Part shown: piece after piece, positions 1 through 6,167 of the stretch | How the letters are laid out: the number at the start of each line of letters is the position of its first letter | Numbering within the stretch: position 1 is the first letter of the stretch | Assembly: GCA_027033675.1 (NCBI GenBank) | Contig: JALVKZ010000019.1 | Location: 1 to 6,234, forward strand | DNA length: 6,234 bases | Direction of reading: 5' to 3' | From: Pyrodictiaceae archaeon | Lineage (GTDB): Archaea > Thermoproteota > Thermoprotei_A > Sulfolobales > Pyrodictiaceae | Position numbers and translations under genes: made by a program | Notes under the pieces: generated by a model | The model's input: the letters and a program-made list of their open reading frames with translations, nothing else | Databases searched by the model: none | What the model was told of the DNA's origin: nothing

Positions 1-748
1 CTGCTAGGTCGTATATTTCGGCTAATCTAGCTAGCTGATGTAAATGCCTATTTAGCTTCTGCTGGCGTGCTGCTAGGTTTTCTCTACCAGGATATTCTGC
101 TCTGAAGTGACTAGTGACAGAGTCAACTATGACTAGCTTGATGTTCTCCTTTGGAACTAGGTTAAAGAGTTCATCAACTATGGCCATTTGGTGATCACTA
201 TTTATTGCGCGTATGTAGAATATGTTAGCCATTACCTCGTCGGGGTCAAGGCCCCAACGCTTAGCCATGTTCTCTATGCGTTCCCAGCGGAAAGTTCCCT
301 CGGTATCTATGTATACAGCCTTAGCTACTGCATCGCCTGTGCTCAGTCCACCTTTTTCCTGTGGTAATTGCACATTTACTGCTAGCTGGTGACAGATCTG
401 TGTCTTACCGCTACCAAATTCGCCGAAGAACTCTGTTATCATTCGAGTCTCAATCCCGCCTCCAAGTAGGTCATCGAGGTTACGGCTCCCTGTCGTAATC
501 TTTCTTGCCGTTAATCTCTCCTTCTTTATTTCTAGCGCTGTCTTGAAGCGTATATCAAGGGCCTCGCGTGCTGCCTTGATTATTCTCTGTGCTGTTGTTA
601 AGGGTATTCCCGCTGCCGCACTTAGTTCTTGGGGCGTAGCTACTGCTATTGCCTCTAGGGTTCCGTATCCTGCCTCTATTAGTTTATTAGCTGTAGCTGG
701 ACCTACTCCTGGCAAGTCTGTAATGGTCTTGATTTCCTTTTTTGCCAT
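1..748 (-). CDS. radA: DNA repair and recombination protein RadA (5' part, runs off the left edge)
   Basis: This is the archaeal RecA/Rad51-family recombinase, which forms ATP-dependent filaments on single-stranded DNA and carries out strand exchange in homologous recombination. Reading from ATG at 748 down to base 2 gives 249 residues without a stop; the family is usually about 320 residues, so roughly the last 75 (loop L2 and the C-terminal strands) lie outside the window. Visible features are an N-terminal helix-hairpin-helix domain ([12 protein letters not shown], 12-23), the FxxA polymerisation motif (FKTA, 68-71), Walker A GEFGSGKT (109-116), [13 protein letters not shown] (146-158), Walker B LVIVD (205-209) and [15 protein letters not shown] (210-224). 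Walker A is uninterrupted, so there is no intein at that site. A few extra residues (about 136-143) precede the YIDTEG strand compared with relatives I remember. The gene is divergent from thrS and has its own TATA box. Identity is very secure. Confidence 0.97.
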   Translation of the reverse strand, partial: MAKKEIKTITDLPGVGPATANKLIEAGYGTLEAIAVATPQELSAAAGIPLTTAQRIIKAAREALDIRFKTALEIKKERLTARKITTGSRNLDDLLGGGIETRMITEFFGEFGSGKTQICHQLAVNVQLPQEKGGLSTGDAVAKAVYIDTEGTFRWERIENMAKRWGLDPDEVMANIFYIRAINSDHQMAIVDELFNLVPKENIKLVIVDSVTSHFRAEYPGRENLAARQQKLNRHLHQLARLAEIYDLA

Positions 749-786
749 ACCTTTCTAACCCGTGGTTGAGAGGGGGGAGTAGTACC

Positions 787-794
787 CTTATATA
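787..794 (-). promoter_or_regulatory. TATA box of radA
   Basis: On the minus strand the sequence TATATAAG, preceded by purine-rich AAAGAG (a possible BRE), lies about 42 bases upstream of the radA ATG. Archaeal initiation about 25 bases downstream of the box would fall near 764-766, giving a leader of about 16 bases. That leader carries AAAGGT right against the ATG, a weak ribosome-binding site. A C-tract (minus strand, about 772-777) lies between the box and the inferred start point. The box position is seen in sequence; the start point is inferred. Confidence 0.6.
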
Positions 795-854
795 CTACTC
801 TTTACCTGGCCGAAACTATTCTATTACTACGTGGAGACGACCGTAAACTCTAAT

Positions 855-862
855 CTTATATT
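855..862 (+). promoter_or_regulatory. Candidate TATA box for thrS
   Basis: CTTATATT lies about 65 bases upstream of the preferred thrS start (TTG 924). Initiation would be expected near 883-886, leaving a leader of about 40 bases that includes GGTG at 913-916, seven bases before the TTG, as a modest Shine-Dalgarno match. An alternative is the plus-strand reading of the radA box (TTATATA, 788-794), which would give a leader of about 107 bases. A third is the weak GATATA at 897-902, which would make the message nearly leaderless. The three cannot be told apart by reading alone. If 855-862 is the promoter, an upstream start at 831 or 873 would not be in the transcript. Confidence 0.4.
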
Positions 863-923
863 CCCCTTGACTATGCTAAAACGTCTAGGTAGTAAGAGAT
901 ATAGACCTCAATGGTGCAACATC

Positions 924-2819
924 TTGAAAGCACTTCTCATTCATGCAAAGGAGTTCTATTACAGGGCGCGATCAAAAGCCATAGCTGATGCAGAAGAGCT
1001 GGGAGCAGTCCCCGAGACACTTCACCTTGAAAATGTCTTAGTGGCTTTTACAACAGTTGAAGAAGTAGATGCACAAGCCCCCTCTGATATTGCTGAGAAA
1101 GCAGCTCTAGACATAGATGACGTAGTGAGAAGAGTTGGAGCCAAGAACGTCCTTATATATCCCTACGCTCATTTATCGAGCAAGCTTGCCCCAGGCCACG
1201 TAGCGGTTAAGATTCTGAGAATGCTATCAGAAAAACTAGCCGATATTGCTAAGGACTCCTATACTGTATATAGAGCGCCATTCGGCTGGTATAAGGAATT
1301 TAAGCTACATTGCTTAGGCCACCCATTATCTGAACTATCCAGGTCATACACGCCACAGACGATTACTAGGCCAAAGATAGAAAAGAAATACTTCGTGCTA
1401 ACACCGAGTGGCGAGGTATATGAACCTGAAGAATATCTCGGAAAAGCCCCTAAGGAAATGAAAATACTAATAGAGAAAGAAGCCCTCGGAAAAGAGATAG
1501 GAGAAGTCGCGAACCCAGTTAACGAGCTCTGCTCAAAATTTGGCTTTGAATGGGAGCCTATGGGAGACTATGGACACATGAGATACGAGCCACATGCATC
1601 TCTCTTAATCGACGCCGTATCGGAATACGCATGGCTACTAGCACGAAGCCTAGGAATACCCGTCCTCAAGATAAGAGGAACAAACATGTTTGACCTGTCC
1701 TCTAAACCAGTTTATGAACACGCCCAGCTCTATGGAGACAGACTCTACGAGATTTGGACCGATAGAAAGCATCTAGTTCTAAGATACGCTGCTTGTCACC
1801 AACAATTCGCGATGTTAAAAGACTACGTGCTAAGCTACCGGGACCTACCCCTTGGAATGTTCGAGGTAGCAGATAGTTACCGGTTAGAACAAAGCGGCGA
1901 AGTAACCCTCTGCTTTAGGCTAAGAAGATTCTACATGCCAGACCTCCACATTCTCACAAAGAGCCTTGAGGAGGCTGTAAAAGTAAGCGAGAAGCTACAA
2001 GAAGTAATCCACAGAGAAGCTAAAAAACTAGGACAGGAATATTATGCAGTATATAACGTAACCGAAGACTTTTGGAAGGAAAAACGGGACTTGTTACTAG
2101 AGCTAATAAAAAGGGATGGAAAACCAGCTTTGATAGCACTATATCCCGCTGGCATATATTACTGGGTCGTTAATGTTGAGTACCATATAATAGATTCTGC
2201 TGGTCGCCCCCGCGAGATAGCGACATACCAATTTGATATAGGTAATGCGAAAAGATTCGGAATAAGATATGTTGACGAGAATAACGACGAGAAATACCCA
2301 GTCATTATACATACAGCTCTCATAGGCTCGGTTGAACGCTACATATACATGGTATTCGACTCCGCGGTAAAGACGGAGCAAAAAGGCCAAACACCCTATC
2401 TACCGACATGGCTTGCTCCAATACAGGTTAGATTAATACCACTTAACCCAAAGGACGAGAAACAGCTTGGCCTCGTAGAGAAAACCGCTGCACTCCTCGA
2501 AGAGAATCTTATAAGAGTAGATATAGATGATAGAGATTTGAGCCTCGGAAAACGTATAAGGGATGCAGCAAGAGAGTGGATACCCTATATAGGTGTAATA
2601 GGTGCACGAGAAGTTGAGACAGGGACTATAAACGTTACAATACGTAGAACTAATGACAGAGTAGCGTTAACACCAGAAGAACTACTACAACGAGTAATAA
2701 GTGACATACGTGGATATCCACGAGTACAACAAACGCTTCCACGCTACGTATCCCAGAGACCAAGCCTAGTATACTTGGAGAAGAGCATCGTCCTTAGACA
2801 AGAAGAGGCAACGAAATAA
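924..2819 (+). CDS. thrS: Threonyl-tRNA synthetase, archaeal type with fused editing domain
   Basis: A class II aminoacyl-tRNA synthetase that charges tRNA-Thr and removes mischarged serine. With the TTG start at 924 it is 631 residues. Residues 1 to about 140 are the archaeal DTD-like editing domain: KALLIHAKEF at the N terminus, YPYAHLSS (79-86, with His83 matching the editing histidine known from Pyrococcus ThrRS) and APFGWYKEFK (118-127) followed by GHPLSE. The catalytic core follows, with candidate zinc ligands Cys291, His342 and His463, YRDLP (305-309), motif 2 around YRLEQSGEVTLCFRLRRF (319-336) and motif 3 VIIHTALIGSVERY (460-473). The anticodon-binding domain is about 496-619. The frame is open back to GTG 831, adding 31 residues, and ATG 873 is also possible, but homologous sequence begins exactly at the TTG and GGTG at 913-916 is suitably spaced. 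Some crenarchaea split this enzyme into catalytic and editing proteins; here it is whole. Confidence 0.96.
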   Translation: MKALLIHAKEFYYRARSKAIADAEELGAVPETLHLENVLVAFTTVEEVDAQAPSDIAEKAALDIDDVVRRVGAKNVLIYPYAHLSSKLAPGHVAVKILRMLSEKLADIAKDSYTVYRAPFGWYKEFKLHCLGHPLSELSRSYTPQTITRPKIEKKYFVLTPSGEVYEPEEYLGKAPKEMKILIEKEALGKEIGEVANPVNELCSKFGFEWEPMGDYGHMRYEPHASLLIDAVSEYAWLLARSLGIPVLKIRGTNMFDLSSKPVYEHAQLYGDRLYEIWTDRKHLVLRYAACHQQFAMLKDYVLSYRDLPLGMFEVADSYRLEQSGEVTLCFRLRRFYMPDLHILTKSLEEAVKVSEKLQEVIHREAKKLGQEYYAVYNVTEDFWKEKRDLLLELIKRDGKPALIALYPAGIYYWVVNVEYHIIDSAGRPREIATYQFDIGNAKRFGIRYVDENNDEKYPVIIHTALIGSVERYIYMVFDSAVKTEQKGQTPYLPTWLAPIQVRLIPLNPKDEKQLGLVEKTAALLEENLIRVDIDDRDLSLGKRIRDAAREWIPYIGVIGAREVETGTINVTIRRTNDRVALTPEELLQRVISDIRGYPRVQQTLPRYVSQRPSLVYLEKSIVLRQEEATK

Positions 2820-2849
2820 CTAAATTAAAATTAAATGAATATAGAGGGA

Positions 2850-2918
2850 GGCATCAGCACGCTGAAGGGCGCTCATACCATCTATTACTCGCTACAGGGG
2901 TTCATTCATCACATGCCC
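2850..2918 (-). ncRNA. Candidate box C/D guide sRNA (2'-O-methylation guide)
   Basis: On the minus strand a perfect C box GTGATGA (2912-2906) is followed 48 bases later by a perfect D box CTGA (2857-2854). The flanks pair as GGCA (2917-2914) with TGCC (2853-2850), plus one G-U pair outside. This leaves three unpaired bases (T-G-T) before GATGA, which is the kink-turn geometry bound by L7Ae in archaeal C/D sRNAs: stem, three-base bulge, G-A/A-G pairs, U-U, G-C. Internal D' and C' boxes are degenerate; the best guesses are GCGA (2892-2889) and TAGATGG (2884-2878), which retain the GA and GATG cores. The guide before D would read GCGCCCTTCAGCGTG and the one before D' ATGAACCCCTGTA. I could not assign a target. 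Downstream, minus-strand sequence at about 2838-2820 is T-rich, suiting termination. The C-to-D span is slightly longer than usual. Confidence 0.62.
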
Positions 2919-2943
2919 ATATACAGGTTCCGTGTATAACAAG

Positions 2944-2952
2944 TATTTAAAC
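2944..2952. promoter_or_regulatory. Symmetric TATA box between the sRNA candidate and glmS
   Basis: TATTTAAAC contains the self-complementary hexamer TTTAAA (2946-2951). Read on the plus strand it predicts initiation near 2974, about 39 bases before the glmS TTG at 3013. Read on the minus strand it predicts initiation near 2922, only a few bases before the 5' stem of the candidate C/D sRNA at 2918. It is the strongest TATA-like element in the 193-bp gap. Use in either direction is inferred. Confidence 0.5.
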
Positions 2953-3002
2953 ATGATATCCTTTTACCTTATGCCTTAATGATTGGCACCAATACTTGAA
3001 CA

Positions 3003-3009
3003 GGGAAGG
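3003..3009 (+). promoter_or_regulatory. Ribosome-binding site that decides the glmS start
   Basis: GGGAAGG is purine-rich and lies just upstream of the TTG at 3013. The upstream alternative TTG at 2983 is preceded by CCTTATGCCTTAATGA, with no Shine-Dalgarno-like run. Together with the need for an N-terminal cysteine, this favours 3013. Confidence 0.55.
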
Positions 3010-3012
3010 ACC

Positions 3013-4854
3013 TTGTGCGGGATAGTTGGCGTTACTGCTGACCCCGACCAAGTACCTAATGTAATGCCGATGCTAGTACAGGGGCTTAAACGATTAGAGT
3101 ACCGTGGCTATGATAGTGCTGGCTTTGCTTTCATAGAGTGCGGCTCTTATAACTTGAAGGTATTTAAGAATAGGGGTAAGATAGATGAGGTCGTTAACCA
3201 ATATATGGTCTCTAATTATTGCGCTGTAGCTGGCATAGCTCATACGCGCTGGGCAACCCATGGGGAGCCAAACCAAGTTAATGCTCATCCACATCTGGAC
3301 TGTGATTCTGAGATAGCAGTAGTCCATAATGGTATAATTAAGAATTTTGCAGAGCTACGAGAATGGCTTGTAGAGAAAGGACACCAGTTTAGAAGTGATA
3401 CTGATACAGAGGTTGTAGCGCACCTCCTAGAGCACTTTAATAGAGAGGAGAACGACTTCTTTACCGCGTTTAAGAAAACATTACAGATGATAGAGGGCGC
3501 ATACGCTCTTGCAATCATATACCGTGGCGAGCCTAGTAGAATATACTTTGCTAGAAATGTTAGCCCACTGCTCATTGGATTAGGTATAGGCTTTAACATG
3601 CTGTCGAGCGATATCCCATCAATGCTGGCCTATACTAGGAAGTTCATTGTACTTAATGACGGAGAGTATGGGTACATCGAGCCCTACAAAGTCTACATAG
3701 AGAGAGATGGAGAACTAGTTGAGTGGAGACGAAGAGTCACAACAATCACTTGGAGCTTAGAGGATGCTGAGAAAGGCGGTTATCCTCACTATATGTTGAA
3801 AGAGATTATGGAGCAGCCGAGAGTACTTTACGAGACCTATACGGGGCTCGTCTCTAGTAACGAGGTGGAGAAGGCAGCAGAACTCCTATTAGGCGCGAAT
3901 AAGATATTCATAACGGGCGCTGGAACTAGTTACCATGCTTCATTAGTGTTTATGTATTATTCATCGCTTTTCGCAAAAGAGCCTGTTATACCGTTTATTG
4001 CAAGCGAGTATACGACCTATAGTAGGCTAGCAGACGAGAACACAGCCTTAATAGTTGTGAGCCAGAGTGGTGAAACAATAGATAGTTTGCAAGCCCTTAG
4101 AGCGTTTAAAAACAGAGGAGCAAAGATCATAGCAATATCGAATGTTATAGGTAGTTCTATTCCACGTGAATCAGATAGAACCATATATACCAGAGCAGGG
4201 CCAGAAATAGGAGTGGCAGCAACTAAGACCTTTCTTACACAAGTGCTTGCATTAACATTCCTGGCTCTACGCCTTGGAGTAGATAAAGGGATTATTACTA
4301 AGAGTGAGTACAGAGAGCTTATTGAGAGACTTAAGAAAGCAGGAGAGGCTGCATCCATCTCTATTGAGAAATCTTCTAGGATTATTGAAAGACTCGTTAT
4401 GAAGCTCAAAGAGAGTAGAAATATGTATATTCTTGGGAGAGAGCTAGGCGTGCCACTTGCTTATGAAGGGGCCCTTAAGGTGAAGGAAGTCAGCTATATA
4501 CATGCCGAGGCTTACCCTGCCGGAGAAAGCAAACATGGTCCAATAGCTCTTGTAGAGCCCGGGTTCCCCGTTGTATTCCTGGGTACGCCTCCATTAGAGA
4601 ACCTTAAGGAGAAACTCCAAGGAAACGTTATGGAGATGAAGGCTCGTGGTGCAAGCACAATCATTATTGGGGTGAAAGGATATGAGGACATTAGGGGAGC
4701 AGATATCGTCATTAATACTGGTGAGTGGAGCGAGCTATTAGCACCATACGCTATAACGCCGCCCCTTCAGCTTCTTGCTTATAGACTTGCAGTGATACTT
4801 GGAAGAGACCCTGATAAGCCGAGGAACCTAGCTAAGACCGTTACAGTTGAGTAA
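3013..4854 (+). CDS. glmS: Glutamine--fructose-6-phosphate aminotransferase (isomerizing)
   Basis: GlmS converts fructose-6-phosphate and glutamine to glucosamine-6-phosphate and glutamate, the entry step to UDP-GlcNAc. With TTG 3013 it is 613 residues, normal for the family, and starts M-CGIVG, so the Ntn-hydrolase nucleophile becomes N-terminal once Met is removed. The glutaminase domain shows EYRGYDSAG (29-37), HTRWATHG (77-84), HNGII (105-109) and SDTDTE (128-133). HYMLKEIMEQP links it to two SIS sugar-isomerase domains with ITGAGTSYHAS (300-310), SQSGETIDS (350-358) and AATKTFLTQ (402-410). Glu492, His508 and Lys608 stand where the E. coli isomerase residues Glu488, His504 and Lys603 would, within KVKEVSYIHAEAYPAGE, SKHGP and the C-terminal NLAKTVTVE. 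All key motifs are intact. The open frame reaches back to TTG 2983, but that start would bury the catalytic Cys behind 11 residues. A GlmU-like gene follows 78 bp downstream. Confidence 0.97.
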   Translation: MCGIVGVTADPDQVPNVMPMLVQGLKRLEYRGYDSAGFAFIECGSYNLKVFKNRGKIDEVVNQYMVSNYCAVAGIAHTRWATHGEPNQVNAHPHLDCDSEIAVVHNGIIKNFAELREWLVEKGHQFRSDTDTEVVAHLLEHFNREENDFFTAFKKTLQMIEGAYALAIIYRGEPSRIYFARNVSPLLIGLGIGFNMLSSDIPSMLAYTRKFIVLNDGEYGYIEPYKVYIERDGELVEWRRRVTTITWSLEDAEKGGYPHYMLKEIMEQPRVLYETYTGLVSSNEVEKAAELLLGANKIFITGAGTSYHASLVFMYYSSLFAKEPVIPFIASEYTTYSRLADENTALIVVSQSGETIDSLQALRAFKNRGAKIIAISNVIGSSIPRESDRTIYTRAGPEIGVAATKTFLTQVLALTFLALRLGVDKGIITKSEYRELIERLKKAGEAASISIEKSSRIIERLVMKLKESRNMYILGRELGVPLAYEGALKVKEVSYIHAEAYPAGESKHGPIALVEPGFPVVFLGTPPLENLKEKLQGNVMEMKARGASTIIIGVKGYEDIRGADIVINTGEWSELLAPYAITPPLQLLAYRLAVILGRDPDKPRNLAKTVTVE

Positions 4855-4880
4855 ATTGTACAAATAGTTATAGTCATGGT

Positions 4881-4890
4881 TTTATGAATA
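4881..4890 (+). promoter_or_regulatory. Possible TATA box for the GlmU-like gene
   Basis: TTTATGAATA lies about 47 bases before the TTG at 4933. Initiation would fall near 4911, leaving room for GAGGGGT (4921-4927), a good ribosome-binding site five bases before the start. The box is an imperfect match. With only 78 bp to the glmS stop and no clear terminator between them, read-through from glmS is equally possible. Confidence 0.35.
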
Positions 4891-4932
4891 ATATTGAAGG
4901 AAGCTAGCTATAGTATAGTTGAGGGGTAAGCC

Positions 4933-6069
4933 TTGAAAGGAATCATATTAGCTGGTGGCTCGGCTAAGAGACTAAAACTTGTAATGGGTAGGGATGGGTC
5001 TCGATCCTTACTAAGGTTTCCTCGTGGCAGACTAATAGATATACACATGAATACTATGCTAAAATATTTTGATAGCGTTATAGTCGTCTCAAATGATAAC
5101 TTAGTCGCAAATTACTGCAATAACATAGGGGAATGCATCTTCGTTGAGCAACGAGTAAGAGGTATAGAGGGAGCATTATGCTCTGCGCTTGCATCTAGTG
5201 CCGTGACTGGTGAGAGACTCGTAACGATACTCTATGGCGATATATATTCAGAAGATGCAATGATTTCCTCCCATATAGCCAAAGTATTTCGGGACTACGA
5301 GCCCTTGATCACGGTTACAAAGCCAGTCGTAATGAGGGGATCATTTTTACGGATAACAGTTGACCCCATAGATCAGCGCGTGATGAGTATTGGTCAAGGC
5401 CCATACGTGTTCGCAGGCTTACTGACTATAGACTCGACTGTGCTACGCGAGCTATTGTGTAACAAGGGGAGAAGGTTTCATGATGCTATGGGAGAGATTG
5501 GAGTCAAAGGGCTTAGAGCTGATATATGGATTGGAGAATGGGTTGATCTGGATACACCCTGGGACTATTTGCTAGCCGTACGCCTTGACTTAGAGAAGAT
5601 AAAAGATGTTATAATCGAGAAAGAAGCTAATGTATCTGGCACTGCAGTAATAGAGGGGCCCGTGTACGTAGCAAAGGATTCACGTATAGACTACTATGCT
5701 GTCATCAAGGGCCCGGTATATGTAGGTAATGGTGTCCTCGTGGGCGCGCATAGCTTTGTTAGAAACCACGTAGCTCTCTTTGATAACTCGATCATAGGTG
5801 CTTATACAGAGATAAAACGAAGCATTGTATACACTAAGGCAAAGATAGGCTCGCATAGCTATATAGCTGATAGTGTTATCGGGGCACACGCCTCGTTAGC
5901 CCCTTATACTGTTACAACTAACATACCTTATGGCGAAGTAAGCGATGAAATCAAATTAACGTCGACGCAGCCCCTAGAGGCGCTAAAAATAGGCGCGGTA
6001 ATACCTGCACACTCTAAGACAAGACCTCACGAGGTTATAGAGCCAGCAACAATTTACGGAGAACAGTAG
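4933..6069 (+). CDS. GlmU-like sugar-1-phosphate nucleotidylyltransferase with left-handed beta-helix C-terminal domain
   Basis: The 378-residue product starts at TTG 4933 with MKGIILAGG, preceded by GAGGGGT. Residues 1 to about 220 are a nucleotidyltransferase fold: LAGGSAKRL (6-14), YGD (101-103, metal-binding Asp103), GPYVFAGLL (156-164) and EWVDLDTPWDYLLA (202-215). Residues from about 226 to the end are hexapeptide repeats of a left-handed beta-helix, including two near-identical GPVYV coils (242-246, 260-264). This layout matches archaeal bifunctional enzymes such as Sulfolobus ST0452, which acetylate glucosamine-1-phosphate and transfer UMP or dTMP to form a nucleotide sugar. Position after glmS supports a UDP-GlcNAc role. 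Oddities: the GxGTR...PK signature reads SAKR...SR, the usual EKP substrate loop is missing, and the acetyltransferase His, Asn and GAGT positions are altered (Ser307, Ser321, APYT). Family is secure; substrate and acetyltransferase activity are not, so no symbol is given. Confidence 0.86.
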   Translation: MKGIILAGGSAKRLKLVMGRDGSRSLLRFPRGRLIDIHMNTMLKYFDSVIVVSNDNLVANYCNNIGECIFVEQRVRGIEGALCSALASSAVTGERLVTILYGDIYSEDAMISSHIAKVFRDYEPLITVTKPVVMRGSFLRITVDPIDQRVMSIGQGPYVFAGLLTIDSTVLRELLCNKGRRFHDAMGEIGVKGLRADIWIGEWVDLDTPWDYLLAVRLDLEKIKDVIIEKEANVSGTAVIEGPVYVAKDSRIDYYAVIKGPVYVGNGVLVGAHSFVRNHVALFDNSIIGAYTEIKRSIVYTKAKIGSHSYIADSVIGAHASLAPYTVTTNIPYGEVSDEIKLTSTQPLEALKIGAVIPAHSKTRPHEVIEPATIYGEQ

Positions 6070-6123
6070 AGAGTTTTGGGGCTCAGCGCTTTGGCCCTTC
6101 TTCACTATATTTTAGATCAGGTG

Positions 6124-6146
6124 CCCGGCCCTAGCTAGGGGCCGGG
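6124..6146. repeat. GC-rich inverted repeat (8-bp perfect stem)
   Basis: CCCGGCCC (6124-6131) and GGGCCGGG (6139-6146) are exact reverse complements around the seven-base loop TAGCTAG, so an RNA from either strand would form a very stable hairpin. It lies 54 bp past the stop of the GlmU-like gene and before a possible convergent gene end. Neither strand has a T-run directly after the stem, so it is not a bacterial-type terminator. On the plus strand a T-rich stretch at about 6098-6113 lies before it and may end transcription instead. The structure is seen; its role is unknown. Confidence 0.6.
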
Positions 6147-6167
6147 ATATTAGAACCTTCATAGCCC

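Noticed and set aside
543..758. Plus-strand 71-codon open frame
   Set aside because: It lies antisense to the radA N-terminal helix-hairpin-helix coding region, whose minus-strand translation is unmistakable; it is a shadow frame.
2858..2872. D-guide of the sRNA candidate could target C32 of tRNA-Phe (complement contains CTGAAG, and the N+5 rule lands on that C)
   Set aside because: Only about six bases match the anticodon loop I remember and the flanking stem bases do not pair, so the match is too short to claim a target.
2835..2939. 34-codon plus-strand ORF (MNIEGGISTLKGAH...) in the thrS-glmS gap
   Set aside because: There is no ribosome-binding site before the ATG, the upstream sequence is A/T only, the protein is not recognisable, and the interval is better explained by the minus-strand C/D sRNA candidate.
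2820..3012. glmS leader as a glmS-type ribozyme or riboswitch
   Set aside because: That ribozyme is a bacterial element, and the mapped TATA box leaves only about 40 bases of leader here, too short for it.
4900..4915. Recurring CTAGCTA words (also near bases 30 and 6131) as a repeat family
   Set aside because: These are short low-complexity palindromic words without fixed spacing or flanking similarity.
6078..6112. GGGGC...GCCC stem followed by T-rich sequence as an intrinsic terminator after the GlmU-like gene
   Set aside because: The stem is only 4-5 bp with a long loop and the T-rich part is interrupted. The T-richness may matter for archaeal termination, but the hairpin is not convincing.
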